DNA of 64,000 bases from Phenylobacterium sp. (GTDB taxonomy: Bacteria > Pseudomonadota > Alphaproteobacteria > Caulobacterales > Caulobacteraceae), in assembly GCF_030679875.1 (NCBI RefSeq), contig NZ_JAUXSP010000015.1, forward strand, positions 124,001 through 188,000, read 5' to 3'. The translations under genes and the position numbers were made by a program. Of this stretch, positions 55,828-63,079 are shown piece by piece (within the stretch, counting starts at the first letter, position 1; each line of letters starts with the position of its first letter). Under the pieces are notes generated by a model. That model saw only the letters and a program-made list of their open reading frames with translations. It had not been told where the DNA came from and ran no database searches.

Positions 55828-56207
55828 TGCGTCCCGGCCAGGTCGCCGTACTCGCTCCGCCGCTCCTGGCCGCCCTGGCTGCGGAGTTGGACCACGCAGG
55901 CGACCTGTGCGCTCGCCTGGAGGAGTTGGTGGCCCGACTGGCCGCGGCGGTCGATGGAGAACCCCGGGAGCTGGCCCTCAGCGAGGCCCAGACCCTGGAT
56001 GTCCTGACGCAGCATCTCGCCTCCCTGGCGGTCTTCATGCGGGGAATCTCGGGGCAGCTGACGACGGCAAGATCGGTGGATTCCGACTCTGTCCTCGCGC
56101 AGGTTCCGCTCAGCGACCTCGCCGCTCGACTCCGGGCGGTCCTCAATAACGCCAGTCAGATCCCGCCGACGCCAGATGGCGCGTCTGGCGATCTTGATCT
56201 GTTCTGA
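55827..56207 (+). CDS. cheU: CheU-type protein
   Basis: This 126-residue alpha-helical protein, rich in alanine and leucine, stands in the cheU place of the Caulobacter che operon. It shows no enzymatic motif. The pattern AAELDHAGDLCARLEELVARLAAAV suggests a helical bundle or coiled coil. Function is not established. The call rests on operon position and rough character. Confidence 0.65.
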   Translation: MRPGQVAVLAPPLLAALAAELDHAGDLCARLEELVARLAAAVDGEPRELALSEAQTLDVLTQHLASLAVFMRGISGQLTTARSVDSDSVLAQVPLSDLAARLRAVLNNASQIPPTPDGASGDLDLF

Positions 56208-56216
56208 GGCGCCCCG

Positions 56217-56813
56217 GTGAGCCTGCACCCCGACGTCCGGCTGAACCTGGCGCGCTCCAACCTTCTGCTGATCGACGACAACGAGCAGGCCCTGGAAGTG
56301 CTCGCCTCGATCTTCCGCGGATTTGGGGTGCATCGGCAGGTCAAGTGCGGCTCGGCTGCGGACGCTCAGGGCGTGCTGCGAAGCCGTGAGATCGACCTGA
56401 TCGTCTGCGACACGGTCATGCCCGACATGGACGGCTATTCCTTTGTGCGCTGGCTGCGCCGGGAAGGACCCGACGAGGCGCGGTTCGCCCCGGTGATCAT
56501 GCTGACCGGCCACGCCGCCCGCTCGACCATCGAAAGCAGCCGCGACTGTGGCGCCAACTTCATTGTCTCCAAGCCCTTTACGCCCGAGGTTCTGCTGCAG
56601 CGAATCTACTGGGTGGCGAAGGATGAGCGCTCCATGGTCCGGAGCGACACCTATGTCGGACCTGATCGACGCTTCCGGAACACCGGACCGCCCTTGGGCG
56701 TCAAGGGCCGGCGCAAGGACGACCTGTCGGCCCACATCGGTACGGCCAAGGATCCGAATATGGACCAGGACGAGATCGACAACCTGCTGAAGCCGCAAAG
56801 GGCCGCCCTATGA
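56217..56813 (+). CDS. cheYIII: Response regulator CheYIII with C-terminal extension
   Basis: This 198-residue protein has a receiver domain (LLIDDNEQALEVLAS, phospho-Asp in LIVCDTVMPDMDGYSF, lysine in FIVSKPFTPE) and a 75-residue tail. The tail contains YVGPDRRFRNTGPP and ends TAKDPNMDQDEIDNLL. The YVGPDRR motif is common in alphaproteobacterial single-domain regulators. Translation starts at GTG. It overlaps cheE by 4 bases, the same arrangement as the inverted copy at 46 kb. Confidence 0.88.
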   Translation: MSLHPDVRLNLARSNLLLIDDNEQALEVLASIFRGFGVHRQVKCGSAADAQGVLRSREIDLIVCDTVMPDMDGYSFVRWLRREGPDEARFAPVIMLTGHAARSTIESSRDCGANFIVSKPFTPEVLLQRIYWVAKDERSMVRSDTYVGPDRRFRNTGPPLGVKGRRKDDLSAHIGTAKDPNMDQDEIDNLLKPQRAAL

Positions 56814-57289
56814 GCGACGCTGAAATCTTCAAGGTGCGCAACCGCCTGGCCAATCATGTGAGCGAGCCGGGCGGCATGACCGCGGGCATGGCCGGCAGCC
56901 GGGCCGCCCGGGAACTGGCCGCGCAGCAGGGCAAGTCCTACGAGGCCATCGGCGAGGCCCTGGAGACCCTGGAATGGCTCTGCCAGGACAAGGCCGCGCC
57001 GATGGATTCGGTCTATGACCTGTCCACCACCGTCCTCGATATCGCCGGTCTGTTCGACGACAAGCAGCTGTGCCGGGCGGCCTACAGCCTCTGCGAGCTG
57101 GCCGACAAGCTTCGCACCCGCGACGCCGTCGACTGGGCCGCGATCAAGGTGCATGTGAACGGTATGCGACTGATCTGGAACACCCCGGAGGCTGCTCGCG
57201 AGGGCCTGAACGCCATGGTCGAAGGCCTCTGGAGCCTGACCGAACATCTGAGCATCGACGACAGCGAGGCCGAGGCGCCCGCCGCCTGA
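56810..57289 (+). CDS. cheE: CheE-type protein
   Basis: This 159-residue soluble helical protein is the last gene of the che operon, in the cheE place of Caulobacter. It has no catalytic motif. A paralogue lies inverted at 45919-46395. The shared core AAYSLCELADKLRTRD suggests a helical repeat that may bind a receiver domain. Biochemical role unknown. Confidence 0.75.
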   Translation: MSDAEIFKVRNRLANHVSEPGGMTAGMAGSRAARELAAQQGKSYEAIGEALETLEWLCQDKAAPMDSVYDLSTTVLDIAGLFDDKQLCRAAYSLCELADKLRTRDAVDWAAIKVHVNGMRLIWNTPEAAREGLNAMVEGLWSLTEHLSIDDSEAEAPAA

Positions 57290-57299
57290 ACAGAACCGC

Positions 57300-57325
57300 C
57301 GCCGGGAGCTCGTGAGCCCCCGGCG
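57300..57325. terminator. Bidirectional terminator between cheE and the thiolase gene
   Basis: A hairpin of 7 base pairs (CGCCGGG / CCCGGCG), then one mismatch and an inner GCTC/GAGC, lies between the convergent stops at 57289 and 57342. The stem is symmetrical, so it could end transcripts from both sides. No U-run is present. Confidence 0.5.
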
Positions 57326-57341
57326 ACCATCCTGCGGCCGA

Positions 57342-58481
57342 TCAGGCCTCGTTGGTGAAGATCACCGTGCCCGAGGCGGCGAACATGCCGCCAACCCCGT
57401 GACAGACGCTGATCTTGGCGCCGTCCACCTGAGCCGGCGCTATGCCGCGCATCTGACGCACGCTCTCCTGCAGGGCGTACATGCCGTACATCCCTGAGTG
57501 CATATAGGAGAGACCCCCGCCATTGGTGTTCAGGGGCAGCTTGCCGCCGATCGCGGTGTTGCGGCCATTGATGAAGTCCTTGGCCTCGCCCGGCTTGCAG
57601 AAGCCGAGGTCCTCCAGCCCATAGAGGGGCAGGTGGGCGAAGGCGTCGTAGATCATCAGGTGATCGACGTCGGCATGGCTGATGCCGGCCTCGTCAAAGG
57701 CCTTCTTGCCCGAAACCCGGAAGGCCTTGGAGGTGGTGAAATCCTCCATCTGGCTGACCAGCGGCGTCTCGACGCTCTCGCCCGTGCCCAGCACATAGAC
57801 CGGCTTCTGCGGGAAGTCCTTGGCCCGCTCGGCGCTGGTCAGGATGAGCGCGCCGCCGCCGTCGGTGACCAGGCAGCACATCAGCTTGCGGAACGGCCAG
57901 GCGATCATGTCGGAGTTCAGGACATCATCGATGGTGATCGGGTCGCGATAGGAGGCGCGGGGATTCTTCGCCGCCCATTCCCGCTGGATCACCGCCACAT
58001 TGGCGAGGTCTTCCTCGGTCACCCCATAGGTCTTCATGTAGCGAAGCACCGGGATGGTGAACATGGTCGGCGGGGCGGTGACCCCATAGGGCATTTCGAA
58101 CTGCCCCATAAGGCTCGACGGCGCCCGGCCAAAGCCCCCGGCCCCGACCCGCGAACGGCCCGACTCCCCGTGGGTGATCAGGACGGTGGTGCAGAGGCCC
58201 GCATTGATGGCGGCGGCGGCATGACGGACATGCAGCATGAAGGAGCAGCCGCCGACACTGGTGCCGTCGGCATAGGTGGGCGTGATCCCCAGATACTGGG
58301 CGAGTTCCACCGGCGAGATGCCGGCGCAGGCCACGCCGTCGATGTCGGTGGGCTTCAGGCCAGCGTCGGCCAGGGCGTTGAGGGCGGCGTCGGCGTGCAG
58401 GCCGATCACGGACACGTCCGGAATCTTGCCCATCTTGGTGGTTTCAGCGGCGCCTACGACCGCGACAGATTTCTGCATCAT
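57342..58481 (-). CDS. Lipid-transfer/SCP-x-type thiolase-like protein
   Basis: This 379-residue protein belongs to the nondecarboxylating thiolase superfamily, near lipid-transfer proteins. Landmarks are GVACAGISPVELAQYLGI, DGTSVGGCSFMLHVRHAAAAI, IYDAFAHLPLYGLEDLGFCKPGEAKDF and LPLNTNGGGLSYMHSGMYGMYALQE. In steroid degraders such proteins (Ltp2-like) pair with DUF35 proteins as retro-aldolases; others act as thiolases. Here a DUF35 gene stands 7 bases upstream. Aldolase or thiolase activity is not decided by sequence. Confidence 0.82.
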   Translation of the reverse strand: MMQKSVAVVGAAETTKMGKIPDVSVIGLHADAALNALADAGLKPTDIDGVACAGISPVELAQYLGITPTYADGTSVGGCSFMLHVRHAAAAINAGLCTTVLITHGESGRSRVGAGGFGRAPSSLMGQFEMPYGVTAPPTMFTIPVLRYMKTYGVTEEDLANVAVIQREWAAKNPRASYRDPITIDDVLNSDMIAWPFRKLMCCLVTDGGGALILTSAERAKDFPQKPVYVLGTGESVETPLVSQMEDFTTSKAFRVSGKKAFDEAGISHADVDHLMIYDAFAHLPLYGLEDLGFCKPGEAKDFINGRNTAIGGKLPLNTNGGGLSYMHSGMYGMYALQESVRQMRGIAPAQVDGAKISVCHGVGGMFAASGTVIFTNEA

Positions 58482-58488
58482 GGTCGCC

Positions 58489-58896
58489 TTACCCCTTGGC
58501 CGGCTGGAAGAATGGCAGCGAGATGGTGTCGCTCATCTTCTCGAAGACGACCTCCAACGGCATGTCGAGCACCAGGGCCTCAGGGGTCTGGGGGCAACCG
58601 ACAATATTGGTCATCATCCGCGGGCCTTCCTCGAGCTGCACCACGGCGATGGCGTAGGGCTCGGTCCCCATGTCCGGGCGGGGACGATGGTTGATCACGT
58701 AGGAGTAGAGGGTGGCGCGGCCGCTGGCCTTGAAGACCTCGACATTGCGCGAGCCCGTCTTGGGCGCAAACGGGCGCGGCGGGAAATAGGCTTCTCCGGT
58801 CTCCTTGCAGCGCTGGAGCAGAAGCTCCCCGTTGCGGGTCCCGTCCCAGAAATGCTGGGTCTCCGGAGTCGGCTCCGGCAAAATGCGAGGCGGCAT
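58489..58896 (-). CDS. DUF35 OB-fold protein with degenerate zinc ribbon
   Basis: This 135-residue protein has the DUF35 order: an N-terminal helix (PEPTPETQHFWDGTRNGELLLQRC), a zinc-ribbon place and an OB-fold (GRATLYSYVINHRPRPDM, YAIAVVQLEEGPRMMTNIVGC). Only one of the usual four zinc cysteines remains; PFAPKTGS replaces CPxCGS. It probably binds the adjacent thiolase-like protein and helps acyl-CoA binding. The ATG at 58896 is chosen; upstream frame content is not conserved. Confidence 0.8.
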   Translation of the reverse strand: MPPRILPEPTPETQHFWDGTRNGELLLQRCKETGEAYFPPRPFAPKTGSRNVEVFKASGRATLYSYVINHRPRPDMGTEPYAIAVVQLEEGPRMMTNIVGCPQTPEALVLDMPLEVVFEKMSDTISLPFFQPAKG

Positions 58897-58991
58897 ACGT
58901 CTCCATCCCTCAAAAATGTTTTCAAAAATCCCGGCCTTGTCCGGCCGAGCGGGCGCCAGAAAAGACGAGTGCGAGGCGCTTGTCGACCGGC

Positions 58992-59438
58992 TTAGACCGG
59001 AGACCCCGAAAGACGCCGCCGCGCACTGGCTGCGGCCAGGGCTCGCCAGACCTCGGACTCCAGGCGGCGGGACTCTGGATCGTCCTGACCTTCCAGCTGC
59101 GCATGCAGGGCGATCAGGGCCACCTTCAGCTCGTTGTTGGCGCCTTGAAGGGCGCTGAGCCGCAAGCTCTCGTCCCGCCCTCCGGCCAGGGCCTCCAGCC
59201 AACGGCGACGGGAATCGTCCCGCCAGACCGCCGCGCCCTTGGCGAGCAGGACCCGGAGCTCTGCGTTTTCCAAGACCAGGATCTCGGCCGCGCCATCCCA
59301 CATCTCTGCGGCCAGGGCGAGCAACAGGGCCGAAAGACCAAGCTCTCCGGCGCGCTCGGCCACGGGAATATTGGGGGCGGCGTTACGCGCGACTCGGCCG
59401 GCCAGATCGGCCAGCACCTGAGAGACGGCAGGTGTCAT
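58992..59438 (-). CDS. Hypothetical helical protein in the catabolic operon
   Basis: This 148-residue alanine- and leucine-rich protein has no motif I recognise. It starts at the ATG at 59438, overlapping the end of the kinase-like gene by 4 bases (ATGA), so coupled translation is likely. Predicted helices include LAGRVARNAAPNIPVAERAG and GANNELKVALIALHAQLE. Small proteins of this kind often follow APH-like genes in acyl-CoA catabolic operons. Function unknown. Confidence 0.7.
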   Translation of the reverse strand: MTPAVSQVLADLAGRVARNAAPNIPVAERAGELGLSALLLALAAEMWDGAAEILVLENAELRVLLAKGAAVWRDDSRRRWLEALAGGRDESLRLSALQGANNELKVALIALHAQLEGQDDPESRRLESEVWRALAAASARRRLSGSPV

Positions 59439-60463
59439 AGGTGTCCCATCACTTTCAGGGCGCCCCGGTCCTGGGCGTTGATCAGGGCCCAGGCGGGATA
59501 GACCAGGATCGGATCGCGGTTGGCCCCATCGAGCCAGGTCTTGGCGCTGGACACCCAGATGGCCTGGCCCTTCACGCAGGCGAACAGTTCCCACCATTTC
59601 AGCGCTTCTGGCGGCGCGCTCAGCCCGCTGGCGGCCTCCCAGGCGGCGATCGCCTCGTCCCGGGGCAGCAGGCCGCCAGGGTGCTCTCGACCGAAAGACC
59701 AGACAGGATTGAAGCTCCAGCCGAGGTCCTCCAGGGGATCGCCCAGATGGCACATCTCCCAGTCGAGGATCCCGTGGATGCCCCCTTCGGTGTCATAGAG
59801 GAAGTTGCCCGTGCGGTAGTCCCCGTGCACCACCGCCACCTTCTGGGCTGGCGGCGGCGGATGGGCCCGCAGCCAGCGGATCGCCGCCCGGATGATGGGC
59901 AGGGGCTCGGTCTCGTCAGCGTCCAACACCCCTTCCCAGTGGTCGAGTTCGCGCCGCCAGACCCCGTCCGCCGTCGTCGCGGGCAGGACCTTGGCCAGGC
60001 CCAGCGCCACAGGATCAGCCCGGGCGATCTGGCCCAGTATGGTCCACTTGCGCCGTCCGAGCGCCGGCAGGCTGTCCAGATAGGGCGCCGTCCACAGGGG
60101 TCCGGTCCCGGCCTGGAAGCCGGCGATCTCCTCGGCCACGAAGAAGGGGCTGCCCAGCGCCGCATCCCCCTCCTCCAGCCAGAGCATTTCCGGCACAGGA
60201 ACATCGCCGCCATGGAAGGCGCGATAGGCCTCGAACTCCACCCGCCGTTCGGTGTCGATCAGGCTGTCGGCCGGATCGCGTCGCAGGATCAGGCCGCGTC
60301 GTCGGGCCTCCCCCGCCTCGCTCCACACCAGGGTGAAGCGATAGGTCTGTCGCGAGGCGCCGCCGGTGATGCGGGCGACCTCGGTGACCGCCACATCCCG
60401 CGCCTGCGGCATCCGCGCGGCGATGTAGGCGCCCAGACGCTGGACGAGCTCAGGCTCCTCCAT
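59435..60463 (-). CDS. APH-family phosphotransferase (ACAD10-like kinase)
   Basis: This 342-residue protein has the aminoglycoside phosphotransferase fold. Catalytic and metal motifs are VVHGDYRTGNFLYD and ILDWEMCHLGDPLEDLGW. Homologues next to acyl-CoA dehydrogenases phosphorylate hydroxyacyl-CoA chains; resistance to drugs is not implied. It lies between a P450 and an unknown protein in one unit, with 2 bases to the P450 stop. Confidence 0.85.
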   Translation of the reverse strand: MEEPELVQRLGAYIAARMPQARDVAVTEVARITGGASRQTYRFTLVWSEAGEARRRGLILRRDPADSLIDTERRVEFEAYRAFHGGDVPVPEMLWLEEGDAALGSPFFVAEEIAGFQAGTGPLWTAPYLDSLPALGRRKWTILGQIARADPVALGLAKVLPATTADGVWRRELDHWEGVLDADETEPLPIIRAAIRWLRAHPPPPAQKVAVVHGDYRTGNFLYDTEGGIHGILDWEMCHLGDPLEDLGWSFNPVWSFGREHPGGLLPRDEAIAAWEAASGLSAPPEALKWWELFACVKGQAIWVSSAKTWLDGANRDPILVYPAWALINAQDRGALKVMGHL

Positions 60464-60465
60464 GC

Positions 60466-61740
60466 TCAGCTCATCTTGAAGCGGATAGGCAGGGTCTTGG
60501 GCCCATTGACGAACACCGCCTGAGACATCTGGGGTTCACCGGCCAGCTCCAAGGACTCCAGGCGCGGGATCAGCTCCTCCCAGAGGATCCGCATCTCCAT
60601 CTTGGCCAGATGCTGGCCGAGGCACAGATGGGCGCCATAGCCGAAGGCCAGGTGCTTGTTGGGCTTGCGGTCGACCCGGAAGGCCTGCGGATCGTCGAAC
60701 ACCGCCTCGTCGCGGTTGCCCGAGGCGTAGCAGAGCATCAGCCAGTCCTGGGCCGCGAGGCTGCGGCCGCCGATCTCGGTCGGCTCGGCGACGGTGCGCA
60801 TGAAGGTCTTCACCGGCGTCGTCCAACGGATGGACTCGTCCACCAGGCCCGCGATCAGGGAGGGATCGGCCTTGAGCTTGGCCAGCTCGCCCGGGTTCTC
60901 CGCCAGGCCCCAGATGGCGCCGCCGGTGGAGGATGAGGTGGTGTCGTGGCCGGCGGTGGCGACGATGATGTAGTAGCTCATCGCCTCGAACTCGGAGATG
61001 GGCTGGCCGTCGATCATGCTGTTGGCGATCACGCTGGACAGGTCATCGGTGGGGTTGGCCCGACGGTCGGCCGACAGCTTGCGGAAATATTCGAAGAAGT
61101 CGGTGATCACCCCGGGCGTCAGCTTTGCGCTGGGATCGACCTCCTCCTTGCGAGCCAGTTCCGGGTCGGCGGCGCCGAACAGCTCCTGGGTCAGCATCAG
61201 CATCCGGGGCTCGTCTTCCGGGGGCACGCCCATGATCTCCATCACCACCCGCAGGGGGTAGTGCAGCGCCACCTCGCGGACGAAGTCGCACTGACCCCCG
61301 GTGGCGGCCATCTGCTCCACGGCCGCCTTGGCCACGCCGCGGATGCGATCCTCCATGGACCGCAGGTTCTGCGGCATGAACCAGGCTTGCGTCAGGGCCC
61401 GGTACTTGTGGTGGTCAGGCGCATCCATGTGGATCAGGGTGCGCAGAAGATGCGGGCTGCCGCCGGTCATCTCGCGGATCTTGGCGTCGGTCTCCAGATT
61501 GACGATGGTCGGCGACTTGGCCCCGTTCAGGAACAGCGCGTTCTGGCGGCTGATCTCCAGGATGTCGGCATGGCGGGTGGCCACCCAGAAGGGCTCGTAT
61601 CCCGCCGGTTCGGCCAGCCCAAAGGCGTTGTTGGCCCGCAGCCAGGCATAGGTTTCGTGGATGCGCCCATCGGCATAGGCCTTGGGATCCACCAGAGTCT
61701 GCGCATGTTCTGCCGGTATGCGCGCGTTTAGGTCAGTCAT
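60466..61740 (-). CDS. Cytochrome P450
   Basis: This 424-residue soluble bacterial P450 has the I-helix oxygen-binding motif AGHDTTSSSTGGAIWGL, the ExxR motif (VDESIRW) and the haem-binding loop FGYGAHLCLGQHLAKMEMR, with the proximal cysteine near residue 365. It needs ferredoxin and a reductase, which are not in the window. Its partners suggest hydroxylation of a hydrophobic, perhaps sterol- or terpene-like, substrate. It is the first gene of the leftward unit. Confidence 0.93.
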   Translation of the reverse strand: MTDLNARIPAEHAQTLVDPKAYADGRIHETYAWLRANNAFGLAEPAGYEPFWVATRHADILEISRQNALFLNGAKSPTIVNLETDAKIREMTGGSPHLLRTLIHMDAPDHHKYRALTQAWFMPQNLRSMEDRIRGVAKAAVEQMAATGGQCDFVREVALHYPLRVVMEIMGVPPEDEPRMLMLTQELFGAADPELARKEEVDPSAKLTPGVITDFFEYFRKLSADRRANPTDDLSSVIANSMIDGQPISEFEAMSYYIIVATAGHDTTSSSTGGAIWGLAENPGELAKLKADPSLIAGLVDESIRWTTPVKTFMRTVAEPTEIGGRSLAAQDWLMLCYASGNRDEAVFDDPQAFRVDRKPNKHLAFGYGAHLCLGQHLAKMEMRILWEELIPRLESLELAGEPQMSQAVFVNGPKTLPIRFKMS

Positions 61741-61760
61741 GGTCGCCCTTGCGAGCGGCC

Positions 61761-61850
61761 TTACGTTGCGGAATGCTTACCCAGGGGCAGCAATTTCGTT
61801 CCGTAACGTTAGGACGCCTACGCCTCCCTTGCCTTGTTCTACTTGAACAA
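61761..61850. promoter_or_regulatory. Divergent promoter with inverted repeats between P450 and the lipocalin-like gene
   Basis: The 187-base gap between divergent starts holds TTGTTC-TACTT-GAACAA (61834-61850), a perfect 6-5-6 dyad. It also has an inverted pair of near-identical 11-mers: ACGTTGCGGAA (61763-61773) and TTCCGTAACGT (61799-61809), one mismatch. Such dyads are typical of TetR-type operators. The regulator gene is not in the window. Confidence 0.45.
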
Positions 61851-61927
61851 TTGATACTGCCAGCACAGGCGACGTCGCAATACCGACAATCATACAGCTG
61901 TAGAAAATACGTCCGGAGGAACCGCCC

Positions 61928-63010
61928 ATGCTGACCAAGGCCGATGATTTTCCCATCCACCAGACGCCGGAGCCCGTCGCCCATGCCGGCACGGACCGGA
62001 ACTTCTACGACCGCTATTTTTTCAATGGCTACAGCCCCGACGGAGCCACCTATTTCGCCATCGCCTTCGGGATCTATCCGCACCTGAATATCGCCGACGC
62101 CCATTTCAGCGTCATCCGCGACGGCGTGCAGCATTGCCTGCACGCCTCCCGGGTCCTGCATTCAGAGCGGCTGGACATGACGGTGGGGCCCATCACCATC
62201 ACAGTGGTCGAACCCCTGCAGGTCCTGAAGGTCACCGTGGCCGGCGATGAGGGCCTGGCCTGCGAGATCACCTTCACCGGCCGGGCCTTCCCCATCGAGG
62301 AGCCCCGCTTCACCCGCCGGATCGGGCCGCGGGCCTTCATGGACTATACCCGCCTGACCCAGAACGTCCGCTGCACAGGCTGGATCGAGATCGACGGCGT
62401 CCGCCAGGACCTGCCGGACGGGACGGTGGGCTCCCGCGACCGGTCCTGGGGCATCCGGCCGGTGGGCGCGCCAGATCCTCAGCCGCCAGTTCCCATGACC
62501 ATGACCGGCTTCTTCTGGCAGTGGACGCCGTTGAACTTCGCCGACCAGAGCCTCTTCTTCCACGTCAACGCCGACCCGGACGGGACCGCCTGGAACACCC
62601 GGGCGGTGGTGCTGCCCGATGGCGCTGCGCAAGGGGGCGGCTATCACACCTCGGCGGCCAGGATGACCGGGGTGGCGCTGGTCCCCGGGACCCGCCACGC
62701 CCAGGGCGGCGTGCTGGAAATCCCCTCTGGAGAGGGTCTGATTAGGGTCCATTTTGAGCCATTTCTGACCTTTTTGATGCGCGGAATCGGCTATTCCGGC
62801 GCCTGGCGACACGGCGCCTACAAGGGCGAGCTGGTGGTCGAGCGGGAAGACATCGACCTGGCCAGCGCCGACATGGGGGCGGCCGAGCATGTCCACATCC
62901 AGGCCCTGTCCCGGGTCACCCTGACCGCGCCAGGCCAGGCGCCGCAGCAAGGCCTCGGTGTCTTCGAGCAGCTGATCGCCGGCCCCTATCAACCCTACGG
63001 CCTCGGCTGA
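61928..63010 (+). CDS. Uncharacterised protein with a lipocalin/CrtC-like look
   Basis: This 360-residue soluble protein has no signal peptide. The sequence is rich in beta strands, with FYDRYFFNGYSPDGATYFAIAFGIYPHLNIAD, DGTVGSRDRSWGIRP and FFWQWTPLNFADQSLFF. The SRDRSWG and HVNADPDG segments recall the duplicated lipocalin-like fold of AttH/CrtC proteins (DUF7064/7065 type). Hydration or isomerisation of a hydrophobic substrate is possible, but no catalytic residue can be named. It follows CGGAGG and faces away from the P450. Confidence 0.6.
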   Translation: MLTKADDFPIHQTPEPVAHAGTDRNFYDRYFFNGYSPDGATYFAIAFGIYPHLNIADAHFSVIRDGVQHCLHASRVLHSERLDMTVGPITITVVEPLQVLKVTVAGDEGLACEITFTGRAFPIEEPRFTRRIGPRAFMDYTRLTQNVRCTGWIEIDGVRQDLPDGTVGSRDRSWGIRPVGAPDPQPPVPMTMTGFFWQWTPLNFADQSLFFHVNADPDGTAWNTRAVVLPDGAAQGGGYHTSAARMTGVALVPGTRHAQGGVLEIPSGEGLIRVHFEPFLTFLMRGIGYSGAWRHGAYKGELVVEREDIDLASADMGAAEHVHIQALSRVTLTAPGQAPQQGLGVFEQLIAGPYQPYGLG

Positions 63011-63079
63011 GGCCCCGCAGGGCTTGCCAAGGCGGCGCCGGACTGATGGGCTGGGCGCCATCCCAGACAGAGGTGAACC

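Noticed and set aside
59435..60463. APH-like gene as an antibiotic resistance determinant
   Set aside because: Its neighbours are catabolic and its motifs fit the ACAD10-like kinase branch; no resistance context.
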